Below, in pieces: positions 9,176 to 16,063 of a stretch of 64,000 nucleotides of DNA. Source of the DNA: Pedobacter fastidiosus (GTDB lineage: Bacteria; Bacteroidota; Bacteroidia; Sphingobacteriales; Sphingobacteriaceae); assembly GCF_014306625.1 (NCBI RefSeq), contig NZ_JACRYL010000015.1, forward strand, positions 2,705 to 66,704, in the 5' to 3' direction. The translations under genes were made by a program, and so were the position numbers. The notes below the pieces were generated by a model, which saw only the letters and a list, made by a program, of their open reading frames with translations, was not told the origin of the DNA and ran no database searches. How positions within the stretch are numbered: position 1 is the first letter of the stretch; each line of letters opens with the position of its first letter.

Positions 9176-9592
9176 TTATTCTGCTGGTGCAGCTTCTTCA
9201 GTAGTTTCTTCTTTTTTAGTCGCTTTTTTCGCTGGAGCTTTTTTAGCTGGAGCTTCTTCAGCAACAACTTCTTTAGCTACAGCTTCTTTTTTAACTGCTG
9301 GTGCTTTTTTTACTGGTTCTGCAACAACTTCAGTTTCAACGTAAGGAAGAATTGAAACGTACGATTTGTTATCAGCTTTTTTTCTAAAAACTACAGTACC
9401 ATCAACCAAAGCAAATAAAGTATGATCTTTACCAATACCAACACCTTTATCTGGGTGATGTTTCGTACCGCGTTGACGTACCAAAATGTTCCCTGCGATA
9501 GCTAACTGACCACCGAAAACTTTAATACCTAAACGCTTACTATGCGATTCACGTCCGTTTTTCGAACTACCGGCTCCTTTTTTGTGTGCCAT
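9176..9592 (-). CDS. rpmA: 50S ribosomal protein L27 with a long C-terminal tail
   Basis: 138 residues. Residues 1-85 are a normal L27: the start MAHKKGAGSSKNGRESHSKR, then GIKVFGGQLAIAGNILVRQRGT. L27 binds near the peptidyl transferase centre of the 50S subunit. The N-terminus begins directly at the mature sequence, without the cleaved extension seen in Firmicutes. Residues 86-138 form an extra tail made of Ala, Lys, Glu, Val and Pro with AKKAPAKK-type repeats, resembling histone H1-like tails. Most L27 proteins are about 85 residues long. The gene follows rplU by 53 bases in the universal order and ends at a strong terminator. Confidence 0.95.
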   Translation of the reverse strand: MAHKKGAGSSKNGRESHSKRLGIKVFGGQLAIAGNILVRQRGTKHHPDKGVGIGKDHTLFALVDGTVVFRKKADNKSYVSILPYVETEVVAEPVKKAPAVKKEAVAKEVVAEEAPAKKAPAKKATKKEETTEEAAPAE

Positions 9593-9645
9593 GATTTTAT
9601 ATTTTTTTCAATCTCTAAATAGAGAATGATTGGGTTAACAATTAA

Positions 9646-9957
9646 TTATAGAGTGATGTCAGAAATCTGAATCTTAGTGAAAAACTGGCGGTGACCGTTT
9701 TTCTTTTTGTAACCTTTTCTACGTTTTTTGTGGAAAATAATTACTTTATCACCTTTTAAATGAGATATGATAGTAGCTGAAACTTTAGCACCTTTAACTG
9801 CAGGAGCTCCTACAGTGATTGCACCACCATTATCAACCAACAATACATTATCAAATTCAATACTAGCGCCTTCATCTCCTTGCAATCTGTGTACAAAAAG
9901 GTGCTGGTCTTTAGCAACTTTGAATTGCTGTCCTGCTATATTTACTATTGCGTACAT
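9646..9957 (-). CDS. rplU: 50S ribosomal protein L21
   Basis: 103 residues, the usual length. It begins MYAIVNIAGQQFKVAKDQ and carries the conserved basic segment HKKRRKGYKKKNGHRQ near the C-terminus, which contacts 23S rRNA. It is the first gene of the rplU-rpmA operon, transcribed leftward from a putative Bacteroidota promoter at 9998-10028. That gives an untranslated leader of about 35-40 bases. Assignment is secure from sequence and from the adjacent L27 gene. Confidence 0.96.
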   Translation of the reverse strand: MYAIVNIAGQQFKVAKDQHLFVHRLQGDEGASIEFDNVLLVDNGGAITVGAPAVKGAKVSATIISHLKGDKVIIFHKKRRKGYKKKNGHRQFFTKIQISDITL

Positions 9958-9997
9958 TGTTTAAATATTAGTTTTATAATTTTTATTTAACGAGGTG

Positions 9998-10028
9998 CAA
10001 ATATAGAACAAATACTATTAACACACAA
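9998..10028 (-). promoter_or_regulatory. Putative promoter of rplU-rpmA
   Basis: On the minus strand a -33-like TTG (10028-10026) lies 20 bases from a -7 box TATATTTG (10005-9998), matching the Bacteroidota consensus. The + strand 13-mer GAGGTGCAAATAT covering this -7 box also occurs upstream of rpmE2. Confidence 0.6.
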
Positions 10029-10105
10029 ACACATATTGAAAATATTTTTAGGTTAAATTCCATCATCCTTTTTACACTTCTCCGAAGATTTCTTCAACAA
10101 CAGAA

Positions 10106-10148
10106 AGACTTTAATAAAAGCTTGATAATTAGCATTTTATTAAAGTCT
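10106..10148 (-). terminator. Stem-loop beyond the unknown membrane protein gene
   Basis: Perfect 14-bp AT-rich stem (10106-10119 with 10135-10148, loop 15). It lies 53 bases beyond the stop of the leftward gene ending at 10201. The T tract is weak, so terminator function is likely but not certain. Confidence 0.5.
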
Positions 10149-10200
10149 TTGAAATTTTAATAATTCGCTGAAAGTATTCAGCGTTTAAAATAAACGTAGA

Positions 10201-10701
10201 TTATTTTCCGCTTCTTTTTTCAGCTTGATTGATGGTTTCTTCAATTACCTTTCTCATTTGAACAGCAGCATCCAATAATTTCGGGTTTCCATCAAAATCG
10301 CCATAGAGTATCACATGTTTTGATTTTTCCTTATAATTAAAAGTCATATCGTAACGCGGAACCGACATAGATTTTGCGCTCTTTTTACCAATGGTATCCG
10401 GAAAATTCCAAAGACCAATTTCGTTGGCTTTGCCGTGCATGTAAAAGATATCATCGCTTTTTAAGAAAACCTTTTTCTTAACAGTCGAATCCTTAGAATT
10501 TACGTATTGATAATCGCCATTGGCAGAATTATAATGATTTTCCAAGGTATCTTTTACGCCCCAGCTAAACTGCATAGAAACAAAATCCGCTTTGCGGAAA
10601 GGTGCGTTTTGGATAATCGGCCTGTAATAAATGTAACAGTAAATAATCATCGGAAGGATGATGGAAAGCGCTAAAAATATTTTTTTTCCTTTGTTCGACA
10701 C
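10201..10701 (-). CDS. Membrane-anchored protein of unknown function
   Basis: 166 residues using a GTG start. A single hydrophobic segment (about residues 8-26) follows a basic N-terminus, so the protein is probably anchored in the inner membrane with its C-terminal part outside the cytoplasm. The remainder contains no family motif that I recognise. It has short conserved-looking blocks such as FSWGVKDTLENHYNS, FYMHGKANEIGLWNFPDT and PRYDMTFNYKEKSKHVILYGDFDG. It is transcribed alone between the symporter and the L21 operon. The function is unknown, and coding is supported by the long frame and the regular codon usage. Confidence 0.65.
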   Translation of the reverse strand: MSNKGKKIFLALSIILPMIIYCYIYYRPIIQNAPFRKADFVSMQFSWGVKDTLENHYNSANGDYQYVNSKDSTVKKKVFLKSDDIFYMHGKANEIGLWNFPDTIGKKSAKSMSVPRYDMTFNYKEKSKHVILYGDFDGNPKLLDAAVQMRKVIEETINQAEKRSGK

Positions 10702-10846
10702 GGAAATTAATTATTGAATGAGTAAATTATTAATTGATTGTTTTAAAGACTACAAAGCTTAAAAATTTTATTGAAGTTCTAAACATCCTAAAATCATATA
10801 TTTCGAGATGTTAGTTAAATCTTAAAATCCTACTATCTTATAAATC

Positions 10847-12223
10847 TTAGCCTTCTTTAAGTTCGCCCTCCCACTTACTAACCACTGCAGTTGCAATACT
10901 ATTACCAACCACATTTGTTGCAGAACGGCCCATATCCAAAAGTGGATCAATCCCGATTAATAAAGCCAAACCGGCTTCTGGAATATTAAAACTAGCAATT
11001 GTACCTGCAATAACTACTAATGATGCTCTTGGAACGCCAGCAATCCCCTTACTGGTCAACATTAAAATTAGCAACATAGAAATTTGCTGTTCGAAACCTA
11101 GGTGAATGCCGTAAGCTTGGGCAATAAATAATGAAGCAAATGTCATGTACATCATCGATCCATCCAAATTGAAGGAATAACCCAATGGAAGCACAAAACT
11201 TACAATTTTATCTTTACAACCGAAACGTTCTAAAAGCATCATCGTTTTAGGATACGCGGCTTCGCTACTCGCTGTACTAAAAGCCAAAATAGCAGGCTCC
11301 TTCATATCGTTTACCAAGCGGAAGACGCGTTTCTTTAGGATCAAAAATCCTAAGAAAATTAACATGGCCCAAAGAATGGCTAAGCCAAAGTAAAACTCTC
11401 CGATAAAAATTGCGTAGGTATTGAGCACATTTAAACCCTGCTTGGCCACAATAGCCGTCATAGCTCCGAAAACAGCAAGTGGTGCAAAGTTCATTACATA
11501 ACCCGTCATTTTTAAGATTACGTGAGCAATCGCATCAAACGCTTTAATTACCACCTGACCTAAATCTCCGATGGCAGCTGTTGCTACACCAAAGAAAAGA
11601 GAGAAAACAACAATCTGCAGAATCTCATTTGTAGCCATAGATTCGGCTATACTTTTAGGAAAAACATGGGCAATAAAATCCTTAACACTCATTGATGCCT
11701 TTTGGATTCCTGTGTTCACTAATTGGTCTGGAAGGGTTAATTTCATGTGTTTTCCTGGTTCGAATAAATTAACCAAGATTAAACCTAAAACCAATGACAT
11801 TAAAGACATGGCTAAAAACCAACCCAAAGTTTTACCACCAATCCGGCCAACAGCCTTAATATCACCAACTTTTGCAACACCTACAACAAGGGTTGTAAAT
11901 ACCAATGGCGCTACAATCATTTTAATCAGGCGAAGAAAAATATCACTTAAAAGTGTAAAGTATTCGAGCTTTTTTTCGCGGATTTCTTCGTTTTCTCTTT
12001 TAATTTTAGAGTTGGCCTTTTTGTCGGCTTTTAACTGCGTAAATGCTGTAGTTGTTGTATCGGTAGATTTTGCAATGCTAACTTCGATACTTTTAACTTT
12101 CGCATCGGCAGTGAGGATATTTTGATTGTAAACATCAATCGAATTAACGTTTAAAATATAGCCCAGTGCAATCCCTGCAATCAGCGCAATAAAAATAAAT
12201 AGCGTGAGTTTGTTTTTCTTCAT
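10847..12223 (-). CDS. Dicarboxylate/amino acid:cation symporter (DAACS family)
   Basis: 458 residues. It shows the DAACS signature segments: SDIFLRLIKMIVAPLVFTTLVVG (start of the conserved core), the serine-rich hairpin FSTASSEAAYPKTM, and YSFNLDGSMMYM with the GVPRASLVV and DPLLDMGRSATNV substrate/ion-binding helices. It should import C4-dicarboxylates or glutamate/aspartate with Na+ or H+ across the inner membrane. Which substrate cannot be settled from sequence. Between the first transmembrane helix (residues 5-25) and the conserved core, residues about 33-88 form a hydrophilic, Lys/Thr-rich, coiled-coil-like insertion not found in GltP or DctA. It is followed upstream by the palindromic repeat array. 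Confidence 0.92.
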   Translation of the reverse strand: MKKNKLTLFIFIALIAGIALGYILNVNSIDVYNQNILTADAKVKSIEVSIAKSTDTTTTAFTQLKADKKANSKIKRENEEIREKKLEYFTLLSDIFLRLIKMIVAPLVFTTLVVGVAKVGDIKAVGRIGGKTLGWFLAMSLMSLVLGLILVNLFEPGKHMKLTLPDQLVNTGIQKASMSVKDFIAHVFPKSIAESMATNEILQIVVFSLFFGVATAAIGDLGQVVIKAFDAIAHVILKMTGYVMNFAPLAVFGAMTAIVAKQGLNVLNTYAIFIGEFYFGLAILWAMLIFLGFLILKKRVFRLVNDMKEPAILAFSTASSEAAYPKTMMLLERFGCKDKIVSFVLPLGYSFNLDGSMMYMTFASLFIAQAYGIHLGFEQQISMLLILMLTSKGIAGVPRASLVVIAGTIASFNIPEAGLALLIGIDPLLDMGRSATNVVGNSIATAVVSKWEGELKEG

Positions 12224-12281
12224 AAATAATAAAAGTTTGTGGCCCCGTTAATTTGGTAAAACTAACGATATTTAGTCCTTG

Positions 12282-13276
12282 GAACAAATTTTGATTTTCC
12301 ACCGAGTAAAATTTAAAGGGATTCCGAAAATCTTAAATCTGAGTGAAGCGGTAATTACCTAGAAGAATAAACATATATCGCCGTGGAGAAAACTCAAAGT
12401 TTTACCTGCGAATTGAAGACGTGTTGCAAAAACCTCCCCCAGCCCCCTCCAGAGGGGATACTAAGTGGAGATAGCGATGAGGAAAAAACTCAAAGTATAT
12501 ATACATCTTAGATATGGCACCTGTATCCCCCGCTGGCGGGGGAATTAAAGGGGGGGGTGTTATTCTATCAAAACTCAAAGGTTTGTGTTTGCTAATTGAA
12601 GATGTGTAACAAAAACCTCCCCCTGCCCCCTCCAGAGGGGATACTAAGTGGAGATAGCGATGAGGAAAAAACTCAAAGTATATATACATCTTAGATATGG
12701 CACCTGTATCCCCCGCTGGCGGGGGAATTAAAGGGGGTGGGGTTATTCTATCAAAACTCAAAGGTTTGTGTGTGCTAATTGAAGATGTGTAACAAAAACC
12801 TCCCCCTGCCCCCTCCAGAGGGGGATACAAAGGGCAGATAGCGATGAGAAAAAAACTCAATGTATAATACATTTTGCAGGTAGGGCACCTGTATCCCCCG
12901 CTGGCGGGGAATTAAAGGGGGTGGTAGTTATTTTATCAAAACTCAAAGATTTGTGTGTGCTAATTGAAGATGTGTAACAAAAACCTCCCCCTGCCCCCTC
13001 CAGAGGGGGATACAAAGAGCAGATAGCGATGAGGAAAAAACTCAAAGTAATATACATCTTAGATATGGCACCTGTATCCCCTTGCCCCCTCCAGAGGGGG
13101 GATACAAAGAGCAGAGAGCGATGTGGAGAAAAGCCATGTATATATACATTTTGCAGGTATGGTGCCTGTATCCCCCGCTGGCGGGGGAATTAAAGGGGGT
13201 GGGGTGTAATTATTAATTAAATCCAACGCTATGTATCCCAAGAAACAAATTTTGATTTCCTACCCTGTTAAATTTA
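12282..13276. repeat. Tandem array of palindromic elements flanked by direct repeats
   Basis: This 1.1-kb gap between the symporter and the ECF sigma factor holds no convincing gene. Units start at 12428, 12611, 12794 and 12979 (spacing 183, 183 and 185 bp). The fourth unit is cut at about 13075 and joined to a rearranged partial copy running to about 13206. Each unit has a C-rich arm near its start (containing GCCCCCTCCAGAGGGG) and a related G-rich arm in inverted orientation (containing CCCCGCTGGCGGGGGAATT), about 60 bp apart, so each could fold as one large hairpin. The whole array lies between imperfect direct repeats of about 34 bp (12282-12315 and 13242-13276) that share AACAAATTTTGATTT. 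Because 183 is divisible by 3, spurious open frames run through it. Confidence 0.88.
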
Positions 13277-13345
13277 TTCTATTTTTGAAATCTGCTGTAA
13301 CAAACCATCCTCAGTAAAATCTAAAAAGCAACCTCAACAATTTAA

Positions 13346-13843
13346 ATGGAACAAAAAGACAAGTTATTTAAGGAAATCTTCGATTCGAATTCCAAGAAAA
13401 TATTCCATTTGTGTTATGGCTATACTGGCGATACCGATGCAGCTAACGATCTTTTACAAGAAACATTTTTAAAAGTTTGGCAGAATCTTGATAAATTCAG
13501 AAACAAATCTTTAATCTCTACTTGGATTTATAGAATTGCCGTAAATACCTGTTTAACATACTTGAGATCAGAAAAGCGACAAGCTAAGGATGAACTTACA
13601 GACAATATAATAGAAAATAAAATTGAAGAGTTTTCAGAAAAAAATGAACAGGTTGCACTTTTATACACTTGTATATCTAAACTGGAAGAAAACGACCGTT
13701 TGATTATTACCATGGTACTTGATGAATTGCCTTATCATGAAATAGCAGATATCTCTGGCATTAGCGAGGGAAATTTAAGGGTAAAAATTCATCGCATTAA
13801 ACAAAAATTAACAGAACTATATAACCAGTATGCAAGCGTTTGA
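13346..13843 (+). CDS. RNA polymerase ECF-type sigma factor
   Basis: 165 residues, typical of ECF sigma factors. Region 2 is visible as the GDTDAANDLLQETFLKVW and STWIYRIAVNTCLTYLR segments (residues about 28-73). Region 4 is visible as LDELPYHEIADISGISEGNLRVKIHRIKQKL (about 127-157), a helix-turn-helix for -35 recognition. It should direct RNA polymerase to a small regulon. The next gene overlaps its end by 14 bases and encodes a membrane protein without a recognisable zinc-finger anti-sigma domain. That protein is the obvious candidate for a regulatory partner. The target promoter cannot be identified here. Confidence 0.9.
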   Translation: MEQKDKLFKEIFDSNSKKIFHLCYGYTGDTDAANDLLQETFLKVWQNLDKFRNKSLISTWIYRIAVNTCLTYLRSEKRQAKDELTDNIIENKIEEFSEKNEQVALLYTCISKLEENDRLIITMVLDELPYHEIADISGISEGNLRVKIHRIKQKLTELYNQYASV

Positions 13844-14429
13844 TCAAATACAGGAGTTGTGGCAAAAGCACGAGGTAGAAGTTAAGTTTTCTGCTGATGA
13901 AATGTTGCAACAGGCTAAGAAAGAGGTTAATGGAATAAAGCTTAAATCGGCTTTAAACATTGTGGGTATGCTGGTATGTTTTATTGCCATTGCAGGCGGT
14001 TGGTTATTTTACGAGTACGAATCTTGGACCACTCATGCTGGTTTTGTGATTTTTCTTGTAGCCATTTTATCTACTACAGTAATTTTATACCGCGATTATA
14101 AATTAATTTCCAAAAACGATTTTACAGTCCATCCCAAAGAATTTTTAGAAGGTTTAAAAACTTATCAGGTAAACCGTTATCGTCTTTACAATCAAATGTA
14201 TTGGTTCTATACCACAGCACTTTCCTTGGGCTTTATTCTTACATTCATCGAATTATTACCTAGACTTGGCGTTGTTCAAAAAGTAGTTGCAGTAGGCGTA
14301 ACTTTCGTTTGGCTAATATTCTGTTCTACAATTTTTAGAAAAGCTGCTTTGAAAGGCGAAAAGGAAAGAATTTCATTATTGATTGAGAAGTTTGAGCGCA
14401 TAACTGGACAGATTTCTACACCAGAATAA
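13830..14429 (+). CDS. Membrane protein, candidate anti-sigma partner
   Basis: 199 residues. An N-terminal cytoplasmic segment of about 45 residues (FDQIQELWQKHEVEVKFSADEMLQQAKKEV) precedes two transmembrane helices (about 46-64 and 69-87). After a hydrophilic stretch come two more helices (about 130-147 and 154-171), then a basic tail. The 14-base overlap with the sigma gene implies coupled translation. This arrangement, an amphipathic cytoplasmic N-terminus plus membrane helices, fits a membrane-bound anti-sigma factor, but there is no HxxxCxxC motif. The role is therefore inferred from position only. The family is unrecognised. Confidence 0.7.
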   Translation: MQAFDQIQELWQKHEVEVKFSADEMLQQAKKEVNGIKLKSALNIVGMLVCFIAIAGGWLFYEYESWTTHAGFVIFLVAILSTTVILYRDYKLISKNDFTVHPKEFLEGLKTYQVNRYRLYNQMYWFYTTALSLGFILTFIELLPRLGVVQKVVAVGVTFVWLIFCSTIFRKAALKGEKERISLLIEKFERITGQISTPE

Positions 14430-14464
14430 TTTTAGGCACGGTTTTTTCGCTACAGAAATTACTG

Positions 14465-15028
14465 ATGAAAAAACTGATTGTTCCCATACTTTTTTTGCTG
14501 GCTTTGCCATGTACTGCTTTTAAGCAAGAGTTTACTGAACCTGTACAATTAAATTGGGAAACTTATTTTAAGGGCAAAGCCGATTTGCGTTCTCCTTTTT
14601 TCGCCCTTACCGCAATGACTTGGAAATACAGTTATGAATCTACCACCTATCGCAATCGCGTTGTAATCAATTTAAAAAACGAGATTAGTATTGATAAAGA
14701 TCGATCTTGGGTAAAATTAGATAGAATAAGGGATCCGGAAACCAGTGCCAATCTTCTTCATCATGAACAGGGACACGTAAATATTCAATATATTTTACTG
14801 CTTGAAGCGGATAGAGTTTTAAAAAATAGAAATTACTCCATTAAAAACTACAAAGCTCAAATTTCTGATCTTGCCAACCAAATCAGTAGTTTTTTTGATA
14901 CCATGCAGAAAAATTATGATGAAGAAACCGAGCATGGTAGCAATCATAAAATGCAAGGCAGATGGGATGTAATTATTCAGGACAAAATGAATGAATCCAA
15001 AGCGGCGCTTGCAGATCTAAAAAAATAA
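14465..15028 (+). CDS. DUF922 exported Zn-dependent protease-like protein
   Basis: 187 residues with an N-terminal signal peptide (hydrophobic residues 4-18). The HEQGH metalloprotease motif (H100, E101, H104) and the downstream YDEETEHGSNHKMQGRWD segment (about 150-167) match DUF922, a predicted secreted zinc-dependent protease family. Both zinc-ligand histidines and the catalytic Glu are present. It follows the sigma/membrane gene pair by 35 bases and may be part of their transcript. Its 3' end overlaps the convergent lipid kinase gene by 12 bases, so the two mRNAs would be complementary at their ends. The substrate is unknown. Confidence 0.8.
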   Translation: MKKLIVPILFLLALPCTAFKQEFTEPVQLNWETYFKGKADLRSPFFALTAMTWKYSYESTTYRNRVVINLKNEISIDKDRSWVKLDRIRDPETSANLLHHEQGHVNIQYILLLEADRVLKNRNYSIKNYKAQISDLANQISSFFDTMQKNYDEETEHGSNHKMQGRWDVIIQDKMNESKAALADLKK

Positions 15029-15394
15029 TTTAGGGATAAATATTATTCCACCAACTCCCAAAGCCAAAAATGCACAGACTAAAACTGCAGCGGCTGCCAA
15101 ATCTTTAACAATTTTAATTTTTGGATGATAATCAGGAGAAACAACATCTGCAAGGTTCTCAATGGAAGTATTAATAATTTCTGCTACAAATACCGCGGAG
15201 ATAACGGAAAGCAAAGCAATCCATTCTAAACTGGAAAGTTTTAAATATATGGAAAGACCAATTGCAACTACCGCAGCAAAAAAATGGATTCTTCCGTTAT
15301 GGTCCTTTAGAAAGAAAATCTTTAACCCATTGAAAGCATATTTAAAGCTTTTAATTCGATCTACAATTGAAAATCTAGGGTTTTCCTCCTTCAT
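15017..15394 (-). CDS. dgkA: Diacylglycerol/undecaprenol kinase family protein
   Basis: 125 residues with three membrane helices and the family signature EIINTSIENLADVVSP (about residues 70-85), including the catalytic Glu and the Asn/Glu metal-binding residues. Members phosphorylate diacylglycerol or, in many Gram-positive and Bacteroidota lineages, undecaprenol to give the lipid carrier for cell-wall precursors. Which lipid is used here is not decidable from sequence. It starts two bases after the stop of the lysozyme-inhibitor-like lipoprotein gene, so it is the last gene of a leftward operon with GH20. Convergent overlap with the DUF922 gene is 12 bases. Confidence 0.88.
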   Translation of the reverse strand: MKEENPRFSIVDRIKSFKYAFNGLKIFFLKDHNGRIHFFAAVVAIGLSIYLKLSSLEWIALLSVISAVFVAEIINTSIENLADVVSPDYHPKIKIVKDLAAAAVLVCAFLALGVGGIIFIPKLFF

Positions 15395-15396
15395 TG

Positions 15397-16002
15397 TTAT
15401 TGTTCAGGTTTTATTTCGCTAGTAGAAAAACTGTTTCCGCTTAGTTTATATTGATATGTTTTGACGATTTTCTTAGTACTATCTGCCAGATCAATTACAG
15501 GAAACGAACGGAAAAGATCTCCATTTTTGATAAAGAATTTATCATTCCCAGCATAACCCTTTTTTTGGTTTGAGCTTAAAGATGGAAAGCCAATTTTATT
15601 AAAATCGCCACCAGAATATTCAAAAACATTAAGATCAGAAACATTTTTTTTACTCAAAAGCTGTACGTAAAGCTCTGGGTTTCCATCATTATCCAAATCC
15701 ATATTCCAAACATCGGTCATAATCCCCTTACGTTCAACGGAGGTAGACTTAAAGTTATTATGTACAGAGTCTGACATTAAAATCTGATAACCTCCAATAG
15801 AATCAACCCCTTTGCCCCAGCTTAATACTTCAAAATTCAATCCTGGCTTAACTTCAATATCTTTATAAAACCGAAAAGGATTTTTCTCTGCTTTAACGGT
15901 TTCTGTTTTTACTTCTTTAGGTTTCTCTTCTGTACAGGCAAAACAAAACAGCACCCCTGTTATTAACAAAAGATGCTGTAATGTATATTTCTTAGTTTTC
16001 AT
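15397..16002 (-). CDS. Lipoprotein resembling PliI-type lysozyme inhibitors
   Basis: 201 residues. A signal peptide ends in the lipobox LFCFAC, so the mature lipoprotein starts at the Cys near residue 23. The C-terminal half has the DLDNDGNPELYVQ segment, then KGYAGNDKFFIKNGDLFRSFPV and YQYKLSGNSF. The order GY-G-D-F ... L-R-FP ... QYKL is the one I recall for the PliI family of periplasmic inhibitors of I-type lysozyme. This assignment rests on pattern memory and needs a profile search. If it is right, the protein would protect peptidoglycan from animal lysozymes. It lies between GH20 and the lipid kinase gene in one leftward transcript. Confidence 0.65.
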   Translation of the reverse strand: MKTKKYTLQHLLLITGVLFCFACTEEKPKEVKTETVKAEKNPFRFYKDIEVKPGLNFEVLSWGKGVDSIGGYQILMSDSVHNNFKSTSVERKGIMTDVWNMDLDNDGNPELYVQLLSKKNVSDLNVFEYSGGDFNKIGFPSLSSNQKKGYAGNDKFFIKNGDLFRSFPVIDLADSTKKIVKTYQYKLSGNSFSTSEIKPEQ

Positions 16003-16063
16003 TTCTGCGAGACATTTTTGTTTGTCCCAAATTAAGGATTTACACCTTCAAAACAAAAGATTT

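Noticed and set aside
12428..13206. Possible CRISPR array
   Set aside because: The repeat unit is about 183 bp, the whole unit including the linker is conserved, and there are no unique spacers or cas genes.
12402..13241. Open reading frames on the minus strand (12402-12872, 12857-13057, 13059-13241)
   Set aside because: They run through the tandem repeats. The repeated peptide units only reflect the 183-bp period being divisible by three. No start context and no family resemblance.
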